A stretch of 64,000 bases of DNA from Methylotenera oryzisoli (GCF_004661485.1 NZ_PQVH01000016.1:1-64000); one strand, 5' to 3'. Shown: positions 19,395 to 27,175, counted from the first letter of the stretch. Made by a program: numbers and translations. The notes: a model not told the origin generated them from the letters alone.

Positions 19395-19880
19395 TTAATT
19401 TGCGAGTGCTTTCTCGTCGTCGGCGCTCAGTTCGTCCAATACTGAGCGTGCCGGACGCGGTGCACCGAGGTGTAGGTAACGGAGTTCATCCATAAAGGCA
19501 CTCCAAAGTGAAGGGCCTCCCTTTTCCAGCCGCTCGGCCCGCAAAGATGCTTCCTTACTCGGATGTGTATGCCGAAGACCCCATGCAGCCATCTGTGCTA
19601 GCAGAGGGACAAGCTGTATGGCCGCTTCCGTGAGGCTATAGATACCTTTCTGCTGATGATTCGGATCAGGAGATCGTGTCAACAGGCCTGACGCGGCCAG
19701 GTGCTTCAGCCGGCTTGCGAGGATGTTCGAAGCAATGCCTTCCTCGTTTTGCTCCAGCAAGTTGCCATAGCTACGTCGATTCCCGAACATGACATCGCGT
19801 ATAACGATCAGACTCCAGCGGTCGCCGATCTGCTCAAGCGTCAGGTTGATCGGGCAGCCCGATCGTCTTGTTTGTTGCAC
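19395..19880 (-). CDS. HxlR-family winged-helix transcription regulator
   Basis: A 161-residue regulator. Conserved features are an N-terminal cysteine in RRSGCPINLTLEQIGDRWSL, RRSYGNLLEQNEEGIASNILASRLKHL forming the recognition helix region, and the GIYSLTEAAIQLVPLLAQMAAWG wing and dimer helix. It starts with GTG behind a good AAAGGAGAA site. HxlR proteins usually respond to electrophiles, often through the N-terminal cysteine, and control adjacent genes. It diverges from the metallo-hydrolase gene. Two identical-type palindromes lie in the 277-bp spacer on top of its own likely promoter. Confidence 0.92.
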   Translation of the reverse strand: MQQTRRSGCPINLTLEQIGDRWSLIVIRDVMFGNRRSYGNLLEQNEEGIASNILASRLKHLAASGLLTRSPDPNHQQKGIYSLTEAAIQLVPLLAQMAAWGLRHTHPSKEASLRAERLEKGGPSLWSAFMDELRYLHLGAPRPARSVLDELSADDEKALAN

Positions 19881-19902
19881 AGCAATTCTCCTTTAATTTC
19901 CA

Positions 19903-19955
19903 CTTGCATTATGCAAGCATTAGGAATAATATACAACCACTTGCACTTTGCAAGT
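19903..19955. promoter_or_regulatory. Tandem palindromic operators, probable HxlR sites, with the regulator promoter
   Basis: CTTGCA-TTA-TGCAAG at 19903-19917 and ACTTGCA-CTT-TGCAAGT at 19939-19955 share the form CTTGCA-N3-TGCAAG, with centres 37 bp apart. On the minus strand, TTGCAA at 19948-19953 and TATTAT at 19926-19931 with a 16-bp spacer form a plausible promoter for the regulator gene. One operator covers its -35 and the other lies downstream of its -10, the arrangement expected for autorepression. Confidence 0.75.
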
Positions 19956-20106
19956 TAATAGAGATGCTAGCGGATCGACAAATTAATCGAGCATGTTTGC
20001 GGCTTTTATCCCTGGTACGGCGTCAATTCGGCCGCTCAGGTAGTAGCCGGAAAGGTGGCAACCACAACACGTCACGATGAACCGACGTTCTGCTAAAGAT
20101 CAATAC

Positions 20107-20128
20107 GTATGTACGTGTGCGTACATAC
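20107..20128. promoter_or_regulatory. 9-4-9 perfect palindrome upstream of the metallo-hydrolase gene
   Basis: GTATGTACG-TGTG-CGTACATAC, 30 bp before the ATG at 20158. Its sequence is unrelated to the CTTGCA operators, so it may be the site of a different regulator (TetR- or MarR-like in form) not encoded in the window, or a leader hairpin. Confidence 0.6.
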
Positions 20129-20157
20129 CTCACCATACACAATAGATAGGAAACACT

Positions 20158-21141
20158 ATGAAACTCTCTACCATCACTTCGCGTACCTTGCTCGCGGTGT
20201 CGTTAGCATTCGCTAGCACCTTAGTTGCTGTAGTACCGGCCCAAGCTGCTGCACCGATGCAGCACAAGCAGGTTGCCGGCTTCTATCGCACGATGATTGG
20301 CGACTATGAAGTTACCGCTCTCCATGACGGTGGCGGCCTAATTGATTCAAATCTATTGCATGGCGACCCGGCACTCATCCAGTCCCTATTGGCTCGCTCC
20401 TTCGAAAGCGACCCCAAGAATGTCTCTGCTACCGTCCAAGGCTACCTCGTCAACACCGGATCCAAGCTTGTTCTCATCGATACTGGTTCAGGCGGTCACT
20501 GGGGGCCTCCCACTTTGGGTAATCTCGTGCAGAATCTGAAGGCCTCCGGCTACAAGCCGGAGCAGGTTGATTTGGTGCTGCTAACCCATCTTCACGGTGA
20601 CCATGCTGGCGGAATCTACAAAGACGGCAAACGCGTTTTCCCGAATGCGACCGTGATGATGAAGAAGGCCGACGCCGACTTCTGGCTGTCGAAGGAAATC
20701 ATGGCCAAGGCCCCGGAAGATGCAAAGGTCTTCTTCAAAATTGCACAAGATGGGGCAGCGCCTTATATGGCTGCAGGTAAATGGAAGACTTACGAAGGCA
20801 TGGACGAAATCGCCCCCGGCATTGCACCTTATGCCATTCCTGGGCACACACCAGGCCACACTGGCTACATGATTTCCTCGAAGGGTCAGTCTCTGCTGGT
20901 CTGGGGCGACGTAGCTCATGTCGGGGCCGTCCAGATGCCACACCCGGAAATTAGCATTGTGTTCGACTCGGACAGCGAATCGGCAGTCAAAACACGTGAA
21001 GCTCTTATGGTGAAGCTCGCTACGGACAAGACCATGATTGCTGCAGCTCACATGCCGTTCCCTGGTCTTGGGCGTCTTCGCGAAGCTGACAACGGCGTTG
21101 GCTACGACTGGGTGCCGGTGACCTTCTTTAACCTGAAGTGA
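20158..21141 (+). CDS. Exported metallo-beta-lactamase-fold hydrolase
   Basis: A 327-residue protein with a clear Sec signal peptide (about residues 1-30, ending AQA-A). Zinc ligands are THLHGDHAGG (around residues 142-151), PGHTPGHTGY (around 225), the aspartate in WGDVAHVG and a late histidine in AAAHMPFPG. The metal site is therefore complete. The pattern resembles the lactonase/hydrolase subgroup of the MBL superfamily rather than true beta-lactamases. A GATAGGAA ribosome site precedes the ATG. It is the first gene of the rightward cassette and probably acts in the periplasm on a small ester, lactone or similar compound. The substrate is unknown. Confidence 0.9.
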   Translation: MKLSTITSRTLLAVSLAFASTLVAVVPAQAAAPMQHKQVAGFYRTMIGDYEVTALHDGGGLIDSNLLHGDPALIQSLLARSFESDPKNVSATVQGYLVNTGSKLVLIDTGSGGHWGPPTLGNLVQNLKASGYKPEQVDLVLLTHLHGDHAGGIYKDGKRVFPNATVMMKKADADFWLSKEIMAKAPEDAKVFFKIAQDGAAPYMAAGKWKTYEGMDEIAPGIAPYAIPGHTPGHTGYMISSKGQSLLVWGDVAHVGAVQMPHPEISIVFDSDSESAVKTREALMVKLATDKTMIAAAHMPFPGLGRLREADNGVGYDWVPVTFFNLK

Positions 21142-21142
21142 G

Positions 21143-21415
21143 ATGAACCATGACTTAAAGGACCCGCGCATCACACCCATGTTCGCCGACATGCACGGTT
21201 TTCCTCCACTGCTCATCCATGCCGGAAGCGACGAAGTACTTCTAGACGATGCGCTGGAAATTGACCGCAAGGTTCGCGCGGCAGGCGGCGAGTTGCATCT
21301 TGAGGTCTGCCGGGAGATGCTGCACGTCTGGCACATTCAGACAGGCTCTTTGCCTCAGGCCCACGACGCGCTGCAGAGAGCCGGCGAGTTTCTCATCGGG
21401 CACCTCGAGAGGTAG
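21143..21415 (+). pseudogene. C-terminal remnant of an alpha/beta-hydrolase (hormone-sensitive-lipase type)
   Basis: Ninety residues starting DLKDPRITPMFADMHGFPPLLIHAG. They match the final third of HSL-family esterases: GSDEVLLDDA carries the catalytic aspartate and MLHVWH the catalytic histidine. The HGGG oxyanion loop and the GDSAGG nucleophile elbow are absent. The preceding gene stops only 2 bp before this frame's ATG, so there is no room for the missing 200 or so residues. A deletion that joined the metallo-hydrolase gene to the end of an esterase gene explains this. It could still be translated but should lack esterase activity. Confidence 0.8.
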
Positions 21416-21454
21416 CATGCGCGCGCACTCTGCGAAGACGCAGACACTCGATAT

Positions 21455-21515
21455 GAGATTGTAATGACTACTGACAACACATTAGATAGGAGATTGCAAT
21501 GACTACTAACACCAA
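21455..21515 (+). repeat. Duplicated translation-start region before the NTF2-like gene
   Basis: The segment at 21455-21480 (GAGATTGTAATGACTACTGA and following bases) is repeated with a few changes from 21490. Each copy has a ribosome-site-like stretch and ATGACTACT. The first copy encodes a 12-codon frame (ATG at 21464) whose TGA overlaps the true ATG at 21499. It may be a coupling leader or the scar of a lost gene. Confidence 0.6.
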
Positions 21516-21909
21516 CACGCTGGGAACGGCATGGATGCAAATCGTCATGAAGAAAGGAACCAGCGACTTCGCGACGTCGTTTACCGCTGACGCCAGCCTT
21601 CAGACCTCGGCACTCAGTAAAGCAGTGATCGGCCCGACACTCATCGGGGCATTCTTTACCGCGACGAGTACGATGTACGAACACTTCGTGTTCACTGCGG
21701 AGACGGTTGACGGTGCGAAGACTTACCTTGAGTGGGATGCCATCCACGATGGCAAGCCAGTCGCTGGAGCCACCATCATCACTCGTAATGAGTCTGGACT
21801 TATCGCCAACATCAAGCTTTTCCAGAGCCCGTTTCCCATCGTTCGTGAGTTCTCGTCTGGCCTCAAGGAGCGACTCGAAGGAACACTCGACCAGGACTTT
21901 TTTAGCTAA
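21499..21909 (+). CDS. NTF2-like (SnoaL-fold) protein
   Basis: A 136-residue protein with the size and alternating pattern of the NTF2/SnoaL fold: ADASLQTSALSKAVIGPTLIGAFFTATSTMYEHFVF near the middle, then YLEWDAIHDGKPVAGATIITRNESGLIANIKLFQSPFPIV, the usual paired C-terminal strands. Such proteins bind small hydrophobic ligands and act as isomerases, cyclases, hydratases or simply carriers. No catalytic residue can be assigned with confidence. An AGGAGATTGCA ribosome site precedes it. It belongs to the accessory cassette. Confidence 0.75.
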   Translation: MTTNTNTLGTAWMQIVMKKGTSDFATSFTADASLQTSALSKAVIGPTLIGAFFTATSTMYEHFVFTAETVDGAKTYLEWDAIHDGKPVAGATIITRNESGLIANIKLFQSPFPIVREFSSGLKERLEGTLDQDFFS

Positions 21910-21970
21910 GCCGGGAAACAGCTCACGTCATCGCCTCATTTAACCTGAACAACACAAAAAGGTAACACTC

Positions 21971-22384
21971 ATGCCAATATTTCACGCCTACATTCCGGCT
22001 CAAAAGTTCTCCAGCGAAGAAAAGCGAGCTCTGGCAGATGCCTTAAATCTCGCGCTTCATGAAGCCATGGATACGCCGATGGATGACCGTTTCGTCATCA
22101 TCAGTGAGCACAAGGACGATGAGTTCTTCATCCATCCGACTTTTCCTGACCTGAAGAGATCCGACAAGCGCATGCTCGTAACGGTGACGTCCGGCACGAG
22201 CAGGACGGTGGAGCAGAAACGCAAGCTCGCGAAGTTGGTCACCCGATACGTAGTAGAAAAGGTTGGCGTCAGCCAAGACGATGTCACCCTGCTGATGTAT
22301 GCTATTCCCTTGGAGAGCATGAGCTTCGGCGGTGGCAAGCTGGTCTCAGACATCGACCTTTCTATGCCTTGGGTAAATAAGTAG
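21971..22384 (+). CDS. Tautomerase-superfamily protein
   Basis: A 137-residue protein that begins Met-Pro, leaving Pro1 as the catalytic base after Met removal, which is the hallmark of the superfamily. MPIFHAYIPAQKFSSEEKRA and a second half TVTSGTSRTVEQKRKLAKLV suggest two fused 4-oxalocrotonate-tautomerase-like beta-alpha-beta units. Members tautomerise or dehalogenate unsaturated acids. An AAAAAGGT ribosome site lies upstream. Placement beside NTF2-like and flavin genes suggests degradation or detoxification of an unsaturated or aromatic compound; this is inference. Confidence 0.85.
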   Translation: MPIFHAYIPAQKFSSEEKRALADALNLALHEAMDTPMDDRFVIISEHKDDEFFIHPTFPDLKRSDKRMLVTVTSGTSRTVEQKRKLAKLVTRYVVEKVGVSQDDVTLLMYAIPLESMSFGGGKLVSDIDLSMPWVNK

Positions 22385-22493
22385 GAAGACAAAGCTGAAG
22401 CGGGGTAGCGTAATTGACTTGAAACGGATATTTCATTCGTTTCTGAAGCGTGGTGGCTGTATTCCTTGCGCCCCTACCAAAAGAGGTAAAACT

Positions 22494-23111
22494 ATGACCG
22501 ACTGGCATTTCTACGAACCGGCGCAGGGGCATTCCCTGCGTCACGATCCGCTTAACGCCATCGTCGCTCCGCGACCGATCGGCTGGATCAGCACAGTCTC
22601 TAACGACGGCGTGCGAAACCTTGCGCCCTACAGCTTCTTCAACCTGTTCAGCTACAAGCCGCCGATTGTCGGCTTTTGCTCGCTTGGTGCGAAGGACTCG
22701 CTCGCCAACGCGCGTGACACCGGCGAGTTCGTCTGGAATCTGGCGACGCGAGAGCTCGCCGAGGCGATGAACACCTCCGCGGCGATGGTGCCAGCGAACG
22801 TAGATGAGTTCGAGTTAGCCAAGTTGGAGACGCTGTCTTCTGCCAAGGTGCGGCCATCGCGCGTTGCGGCTAGCCCGGTGCAGTTCGAGTGCGTGGTCAC
22901 CCAGATCGTGCAGCTTGAGGCGCAGGGCGGCACGGCGCTCCCGGCGTGGCTGGTGTTGGGGGAAGCAGTAGCGATCCACATTAACAGGCAACTGATCAAA
23001 GACGGTGTGTACCAGACTGCGCAGGCGCACCCGATCCTGCGCGGCGGTGGGCCGGCCGACTACTACGAAATCGGCGCGGGGCAGCTCTTCACGCTTGAGC
23101 GACCGGGGTGA
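22494..23111 (+). CDS. Flavin reductase-like / DIM6-NTAB family FMN-binding protein
   Basis: A 205-residue split-barrel flavoprotein with PLNAIVAPRPIGWISTVSNDG, NLAPYSFFNLFSYKPPIVGF and KDSLANARDTGEFVWNLAT, the FMN-binding pattern of the flavoprotein-oxygenase/flavin-reductase group. The ATG at 22494 follows an AGAGGT ribosome site. A longer frame starting at a TTG (22419) adds unconserved residues and is not used. It may supply reduced flavin to a partner oxygenase, but none is encoded next to it. Last gene of the cassette, clearly GC-rich. Confidence 0.88.
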   Translation: MTDWHFYEPAQGHSLRHDPLNAIVAPRPIGWISTVSNDGVRNLAPYSFFNLFSYKPPIVGFCSLGAKDSLANARDTGEFVWNLATRELAEAMNTSAAMVPANVDEFELAKLETLSSAKVRPSRVAASPVQFECVVTQIVQLEAQGGTALPAWLVLGEAVAIHINRQLIKDGVYQTAQAHPILRGGGPADYYEIGAGQLFTLERPG

Positions 23112-23507
23112 TTGACTTGGCGTTGAGCGACCTGAGCAGAAGGGTGAAAGGCGCGAGCTGTCGCTTAGCTAATTCGGGGGCAACCTAATAGATAAAACAG
23201 TACATTTCACATGTCATTAATGAGGGTTGAACTATTTCTGGATGACTGCTTTGGGCCGAAACTGGCTACTGGTTCGATATAACGCCATAATAATAAAAGC
23301 CCTTATATGGACTCTTGTTACTTGTTGAAATCTAATTTTTTGAGAAAAATATAGAAATCAGTGAGAACCTACACACTTGCAATCCATAGCAAGCTAAAAG
23401 TTGCATCCTAATCTACACTGCAAGCTTAAGCACCCATCTACTCATAACGCGATATCATATCTCACTATGCTAGCGTAAATATGCATCTATGACGCAAGCC
23501 TACCGAC
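23112..23507. other. Intergenic stretch at the right cassette boundary
   Basis: No supported gene. GC-rich sequence ends near 23185 and AT-rich host-like sequence begins; the right copy of the boundary repeat lies at 23242-23261. The rest to the ompW terminator shows no convincing frame, promoter or RNA gene. Confidence 0.6.
23242..23261 (+). repeat. Right 20-bp boundary repeat
   Basis: ATGACTGCTTTGGGCCGAAA, inverted relative to the left copy at 19345-19364 and identical over all 20 bases. Confidence 0.75.
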
Positions 23508-23541
23508 AATAAAAAAAGCCCCTGCTACGAGTAACAGGGGC
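23508..23541 (-). terminator. Rho-independent terminator of ompW
   Basis: GCCCCTG/CAGGGGC stem at 23518-23541 with a run of T on the minus strand (AAAAAAA at 23511-23517 on the plus strand). Confidence 0.85.
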
Positions 23542-23596
23542 AAACGTGGAGGCCTACAAACTTGTTAAATGACTGAGTATTAACTCATCACTATAT

Positions 23597-24286
23597 TTAG
23601 AATTTTTTACCGATACCGATACCAAATACCCATGGGTTGATATCTAGTGAGTCAATTTTTGTCCAGCCACTTGCTGTCTTCAATTTAACGGTTGTATCAA
23701 TCGTCACGTATTTAACGTCAGCATTAATCAACCAGCCGTCTTTCAAGTTAACATCAACACCAGCTTGCAATGCATAACCCCAGCTATCGTTATCCACTTT
23801 GATTTTTGAACCAGCTAAGGCATTTTGTCTAATGTTAAGCTTTTTATCCAAGAAGTTAGTGTAGTTAATACCAGCACCCACATATGGATCGATGGTTTGG
23901 TCAGGATTAAAGTGCCATTGTGCAGTCAATGTTGGTGGCAAAGCATCTACGCTACCCAATAATTGATTACCAACTGTTGCGTTGGCATCACCTTTGATAC
24001 TCACATCATGTTTAGAGCCAGTCGCCAAGATTAATTCAGCAGCGATGTTTTTTGTGATGTAGTAAGAAATATCCAGCTCAGGAATCGTGTGGCTGTCCAC
24101 AGACAACTCAGCACCCGGTGACATTACGTTAGCTACGTTTTTGTTAACGGTTTTACCCAATTTACTATCTTCATTTGGGCTAACATTAGCAGCACGCACA
24201 CGCACTACCCAGTCACCTGCTTCGGCTTGCGCTAACATTGGGGCAAATACAGCAGCGATTGCTAACACTAATACTGACTTCTTCAT
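23597..24286 (-). CDS. ompW: OmpW-family outer membrane protein
   Basis: A 229-residue precursor with the signal peptide MKKSVLVLAIAAVFAPMLAQA. The mature part starts GDWVVRVRAANVSPNEDS, a typical OmpW opening, and continues with PTLTAQWHF, DPYVGAGINYTNF and a C-terminal aromatic GIGIGKKF that fits beta-barrel insertion. OmpW forms an eight-strand barrel with a hydrophobic channel. The ATG at 24286 has GGAGAG upstream; a longer frame to 24379 would run through the promoter and is rejected. An FNR box and a perfect -10 lie upstream, matching the known anaerobic control of ompW in enterobacteria. Confidence 0.93.
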   Translation of the reverse strand: MKKSVLVLAIAAVFAPMLAQAEAGDWVVRVRAANVSPNEDSKLGKTVNKNVANVMSPGAELSVDSHTIPELDISYYITKNIAAELILATGSKHDVSIKGDANATVGNQLLGSVDALPPTLTAQWHFNPDQTIDPYVGAGINYTNFLDKKLNIRQNALAGSKIKVDNDSWGYALQAGVDVNLKDGWLINADVKYVTIDTTVKLKTASGWTKIDSLDINPWVFGIGIGKKF

Positions 24287-24337
24287 TTTTTTCTCTCCAC
24301 TTAAAAATAAATTAACTAATGTAAATTCGATGGACGA

Positions 24338-24379
24338 ATTATATTGAGCTAATTTCAGATGCATTTTGATTTGCATCAA
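24338..24379 (-). promoter_or_regulatory. FNR-activated promoter of ompW
   Basis: TTGAT-TTGC-ATCAA at 24366-24379 and TATAAT on the minus strand at 24338-24343. The 32-bp centre distance is exactly that of class II FNR activation (-41.5). The box is identical, including the spacer, to the one upstream of ccoN. Confidence 0.88.
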
Positions 24380-24437
24380 GTGAAGCGCTGCTAGTCAGAA
24401 ATTGTTGCCGTTTTACAACGGCAACTTGAGATGTATA

Positions 24438-25814
24438 TCAGTGTTTAAGCGTAAATAAAGCGATAGACTCGACATGCGCCGTGTGCGGGAACATATTAAT
24501 GACGCCAGCTGCTTTTAATTGGTAGCCTTTTTCATTCACCAACACACCCGCATCGCGTGCCAAAGTGGCTGGGTTGCAAGAGACATAAACGATAGACTCA
24601 GGCTGATTGCTAGTATCTAGTGCTTTAACTAATTCAAACGCACCATCACGCGGTGGGTCAACCAGCCACTTATCAAAACGCCCTAAACCAGTTAAAGCTT
24701 CAGGTGTCATTTTAAACAAGTCAGCTACGCCAAATTTAACGTGATTAATCGCATTTAACTGCGCGCTCTCATTGGCACGCTCAACCAGATTAGCCAACCC
24801 TTCCAAGCCCAACACCTGTGCACCGCTGCGTGCGATAGGCAGTGTAAAATTACCAATTCCACAGAAGAAGTCGGCAATCTTCTCATGTGCCTGTGGTGCA
24901 AGTAGCTGCATGGCACGGCGTATCATCACCTGATTAATTTGTGGGTTTACTTGCGTAAACTCGTTCGGTTTGAACGGATAAGTTAAGCCAAACTCCGGCA
25001 GGCTATATTGCAACTGACTGCCGCCTAATGGATAAAACGGCTTAATGGTGTCTGGCCCTTTGCTTTGTGTCCAAACCTGCACACCATGCTCATCTGCAAA
25101 CGCTTTCAGCAGAGCCTCATCTTGCGCGGTTAACGGTGCCATAATGCGCAGAATCAACACCACTACAGACTTACCGGTTTGTGCCGTTGCGTCGGGTTCA
25201 CCCACCGCTAATTCGATTTGAGGTAATTTATCTCGAATGCTTAATTGCACGATCAAATCTTGCAGTGGTGCGATTAAAGCAGAAACTTCCGGCACTAATA
25301 CTTCACAACTATTCATGTCCGCAACAAAACGTGTGGATTTTTCATTAAAACCAACCAATACACGCTGTTTCTTCTCTACGTATTTAACACTTAAGCGTGC
25401 CTTGTGGCGATAACCCCATGTTGGGCCATAGAGTGGTGGCAGCATGTTTTCGGCTTTCACTTTACCGATATGCCATAAATCACTCTCAAGCAAGCGCTGC
25501 TTGGTGGCAACCTGCGCGGCAAAATCCAAGTGTTGTAATTTACACCCGCCGCACACACCAAAGTGCGGGCACTTAGGCGTGACGCGCTGGTTAGACTGTT
25601 TTAACACCTCCACCACATTCGCCACTTCGTAGCTCGGCTTAATCCGCTGCGATTGGAAAGTAACTTTTTCACCCGGCAATGCGCCATCCACAAAAATCGT
25701 TTTACCCTCAAAATGGGTAACGCCACGCCCCTCTTGGTCTAGTGATTCAATCACAGCAGTTAGGATTGGTGCTGGTACATTTTCAGCTTGCGCCTTATTT
25801 CTTCGTTTTCTCAT
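24438..25814 (-). CDS. rlmD: 23S rRNA (uracil-1939-C5)-methyltransferase RlmD
   Basis: A 458-residue enzyme: an N-terminal TRAM domain ([25 protein letters not shown]), the 4Fe-4S motif [17 protein letters not shown] around residues 85-100, a SAM-binding [13 protein letters not shown] around 310, and the catalytic-cysteine segment [14 protein letters not shown] around 410. It methylates U1939 of 23S rRNA. Length and motif order match RlmD rather than the related RlmC or TrmA. Single gene on the minus strand. Confidence 0.95.
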   Translation of the reverse strand: MRKRRNKAQAENVPAPILTAVIESLDQEGRGVTHFEGKTIFVDGALPGEKVTFQSQRIKPSYEVANVVEVLKQSNQRVTPKCPHFGVCGGCKLQHLDFAAQVATKQRLLESDLWHIGKVKAENMLPPLYGPTWGYRHKARLSVKYVEKKQRVLVGFNEKSTRFVADMNSCEVLVPEVSALIAPLQDLIVQLSIRDKLPQIELAVGEPDATAQTGKSVVVLILRIMAPLTAQDEALLKAFADEHGVQVWTQSKGPDTIKPFYPLGGSQLQYSLPEFGLTYPFKPNEFTQVNPQINQVMIRRAMQLLAPQAHEKIADFFCGIGNFTLPIARSGAQVLGLEGLANLVERANESAQLNAINHVKFGVADLFKMTPEALTGLGRFDKWLVDPPRDGAFELVKALDTSNQPESIVYVSCNPATLARDAGVLVNEKGYQLKAAGVINMFPHTAHVESIALFTLKH

Positions 25815-25992
25815 AGGCTAAATTTTACCGCAGAGCTTGTGTTAGAGGAAATTATCTTATTTTGCTAAACTAGAAATGAGCACGCAAATGACCGCTGACC
25901 TCAACAATTAAATACTGCTATGCCGGAAAACAATCAAGTAACAATAAAAAACGTTTTGCTTTATAACTAACAATAACAATAAGGAAATCAAC

Positions 25993-27081
25993 ATGCTTCC
26001 AGTTAGATCTACCCTGCTAATCTCAGCTTTACTGCCGTCGTTAATACTCATCGGCTGTGCTGCACCGCAAACGCGTGCGCCCAGTATTAACAACGCAACC
26101 ACCGATGCTGAAACAAAAAAACAGCAGGAACTAGTGGTTGAAGACTACATGAGTAACTATAAAAAACTGCAAAATGTTTCTTCACGCATTATCACTAACG
26201 GCACGGATTTATGTGGAGATAAAACATCCAGTTACTATGGGTTTAACTATTGGAATCAAGATGGCTTTAAACCAGCCTGGAAAGAGATCACCAAATCTAA
26301 ATACAACTTGGATGAAAAATTCAGGATTCTGCACGTCGTAGAAAAATCTCCCGCTGAAAAAGCTGCACTGAAAGAAGGGGACGTTTTAGTTTCTATTAAC
26401 CACTGGCTAGTACCAATTGGTAAAGATGCAGATAAACAGTTAGCGCAAAAACTGGCGGAGCAAGGTAAAAGCCTAGGCCCTGTCGAGCTTGCTGTATTAA
26501 GAGATGGCGCCGAACATAAAGTATCCATCACACCAGTCAAATCTTGTGACTTTCAAGTGCACCTAGCACCAGATGACACCAAAAATGCTTATGCAGATGG
26601 TACCAACATTGTCATGTACAAAGGCATGATGGACTTCTTCAAAACCGATGAAGAGATGGCACTAGTACTTAGCCACGAGCTTGCACATAACGCCATGAAA
26701 CACATCGAAGCTAAAAAGAAAAATGCAACCACCGGCGGCATCTTAGGCTTATTACTGGATATTGCTGCCGCAACTGCAGGCGTTAATACCAATGGTGACT
26801 TTAGCCGCATGGGCGCTGGCATTGCTGGCAATGCGTACTCGGTTGAGTTTGAGCAAGAGGCGGACTATGTAGGCCTATACATCATGCAAAAATCCGGCTT
26901 TAACATTGATAACGCGGCTGGTTTCTGGCGCAGAATGGCAGTGAATAACTCTCAAGCCATCACCATTAAATCGTCGCACCCTACTACACCACAACGTTTT
27001 GTAGCGATTGAGGAAACCGTAAAAGAAATTAAAGGAAAAATTGAAAAGGGTGTAGTACTGACCCCTGAACTTAAGAAATAG
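25993..27081 (+). CDS. M48-family metalloprotease lipoprotein with PDZ domain
   Basis: A 362-residue protein. The signal peptide ends with a Leu-Ile-Gly-Cys lipobox around residue 22. A PDZ-like segment, FRILHVVEKSPAEKAALKEG, lies around residues 113-132. The peptidase domain has SHELAHNAMKH (HExxH zinc motif) around 230 and a downstream EFEQEADYVGL third ligand around 285. PDZ before M48 is an uncommon layout compared with BepA/LoiP. It is probably a periplasmic envelope quality-control protease. AAGGAAATC precedes the ATG. Confidence 0.88.
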   Translation: MLPVRSTLLISALLPSLILIGCAAPQTRAPSINNATTDAETKKQQELVVEDYMSNYKKLQNVSSRIITNGTDLCGDKTSSYYGFNYWNQDGFKPAWKEITKSKYNLDEKFRILHVVEKSPAEKAALKEGDVLVSINHWLVPIGKDADKQLAQKLAEQGKSLGPVELAVLRDGAEHKVSITPVKSCDFQVHLAPDDTKNAYADGTNIVMYKGMMDFFKTDEEMALVLSHELAHNAMKHIEAKKKNATTGGILGLLLDIAAATAGVNTNGDFSRMGAGIAGNAYSVEFEQEADYVGLYIMQKSGFNIDNAAGFWRRMAVNNSQAITIKSSHPTTPQRFVAIEETVKEIKGKIEKGVVLTPELKK

Positions 27082-27110
27082 CGATTAAAGCAATAACCAG
27101 CAGAAACGAC

Positions 27111-27150
27111 AAAAGAGCTAATAGGAACGGCCCTACTAGCTCTTTACTGT
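27111..27150. terminator. Hairpin between the M48 gene and the convergent exonuclease gene
   Basis: A 13-bp stem, AAGAGCTAATAGG against CCTACTAGCTCTT with one mismatch, at 27113-27144. It has A-rich sequence on the left and T-rich on the right, so it may stop both converging transcripts. Confidence 0.65.
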
Positions 27151-27175
27151 TTACTCTTGGGCACTCTCTTGCAGA

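Larger units (their letters stand above)
19345..23261. other. Accessory gene cassette bounded by a 20-bp inverted repeat
   Basis: Between two inverted copies of a 20-bp sequence lie six genes whose base composition and codon choice are visibly more GC-rich than the neighbours (many C/G third positions in 19395-23185). Housekeeping hemN and ompW flank it, each ending in its own terminator. Contents: HxlR regulator, secreted metallo-beta-lactamase-fold hydrolase, a truncated alpha/beta-hydrolase gene, an NTF2-like protein, a tautomerase and a flavin reductase-like protein. No transposase or integrase remains. Horizontal acquisition is inferred from composition, the boundary repeats and the broken gene. 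Confidence 0.6.

Noticed and set aside
20581-21336. Long minus-strand frame (251 codons) opposite the metallo-hydrolase gene
   Set aside because: Antisense shadow in GC-rich sequence; the plus strand has a complete zinc site and signal peptide and spans the same interval.
22419-22493. Upstream extension of the flavin reductase-like gene
   Set aside because: Needs a TTG start and adds residues unlike the family; the ATG at 22494 has its own ribosome site.
23272-23290. GGTTCGAT-like stretch as a tRNA T-arm
   Set aside because: No acceptor, D or anticodon stems can be built around it.
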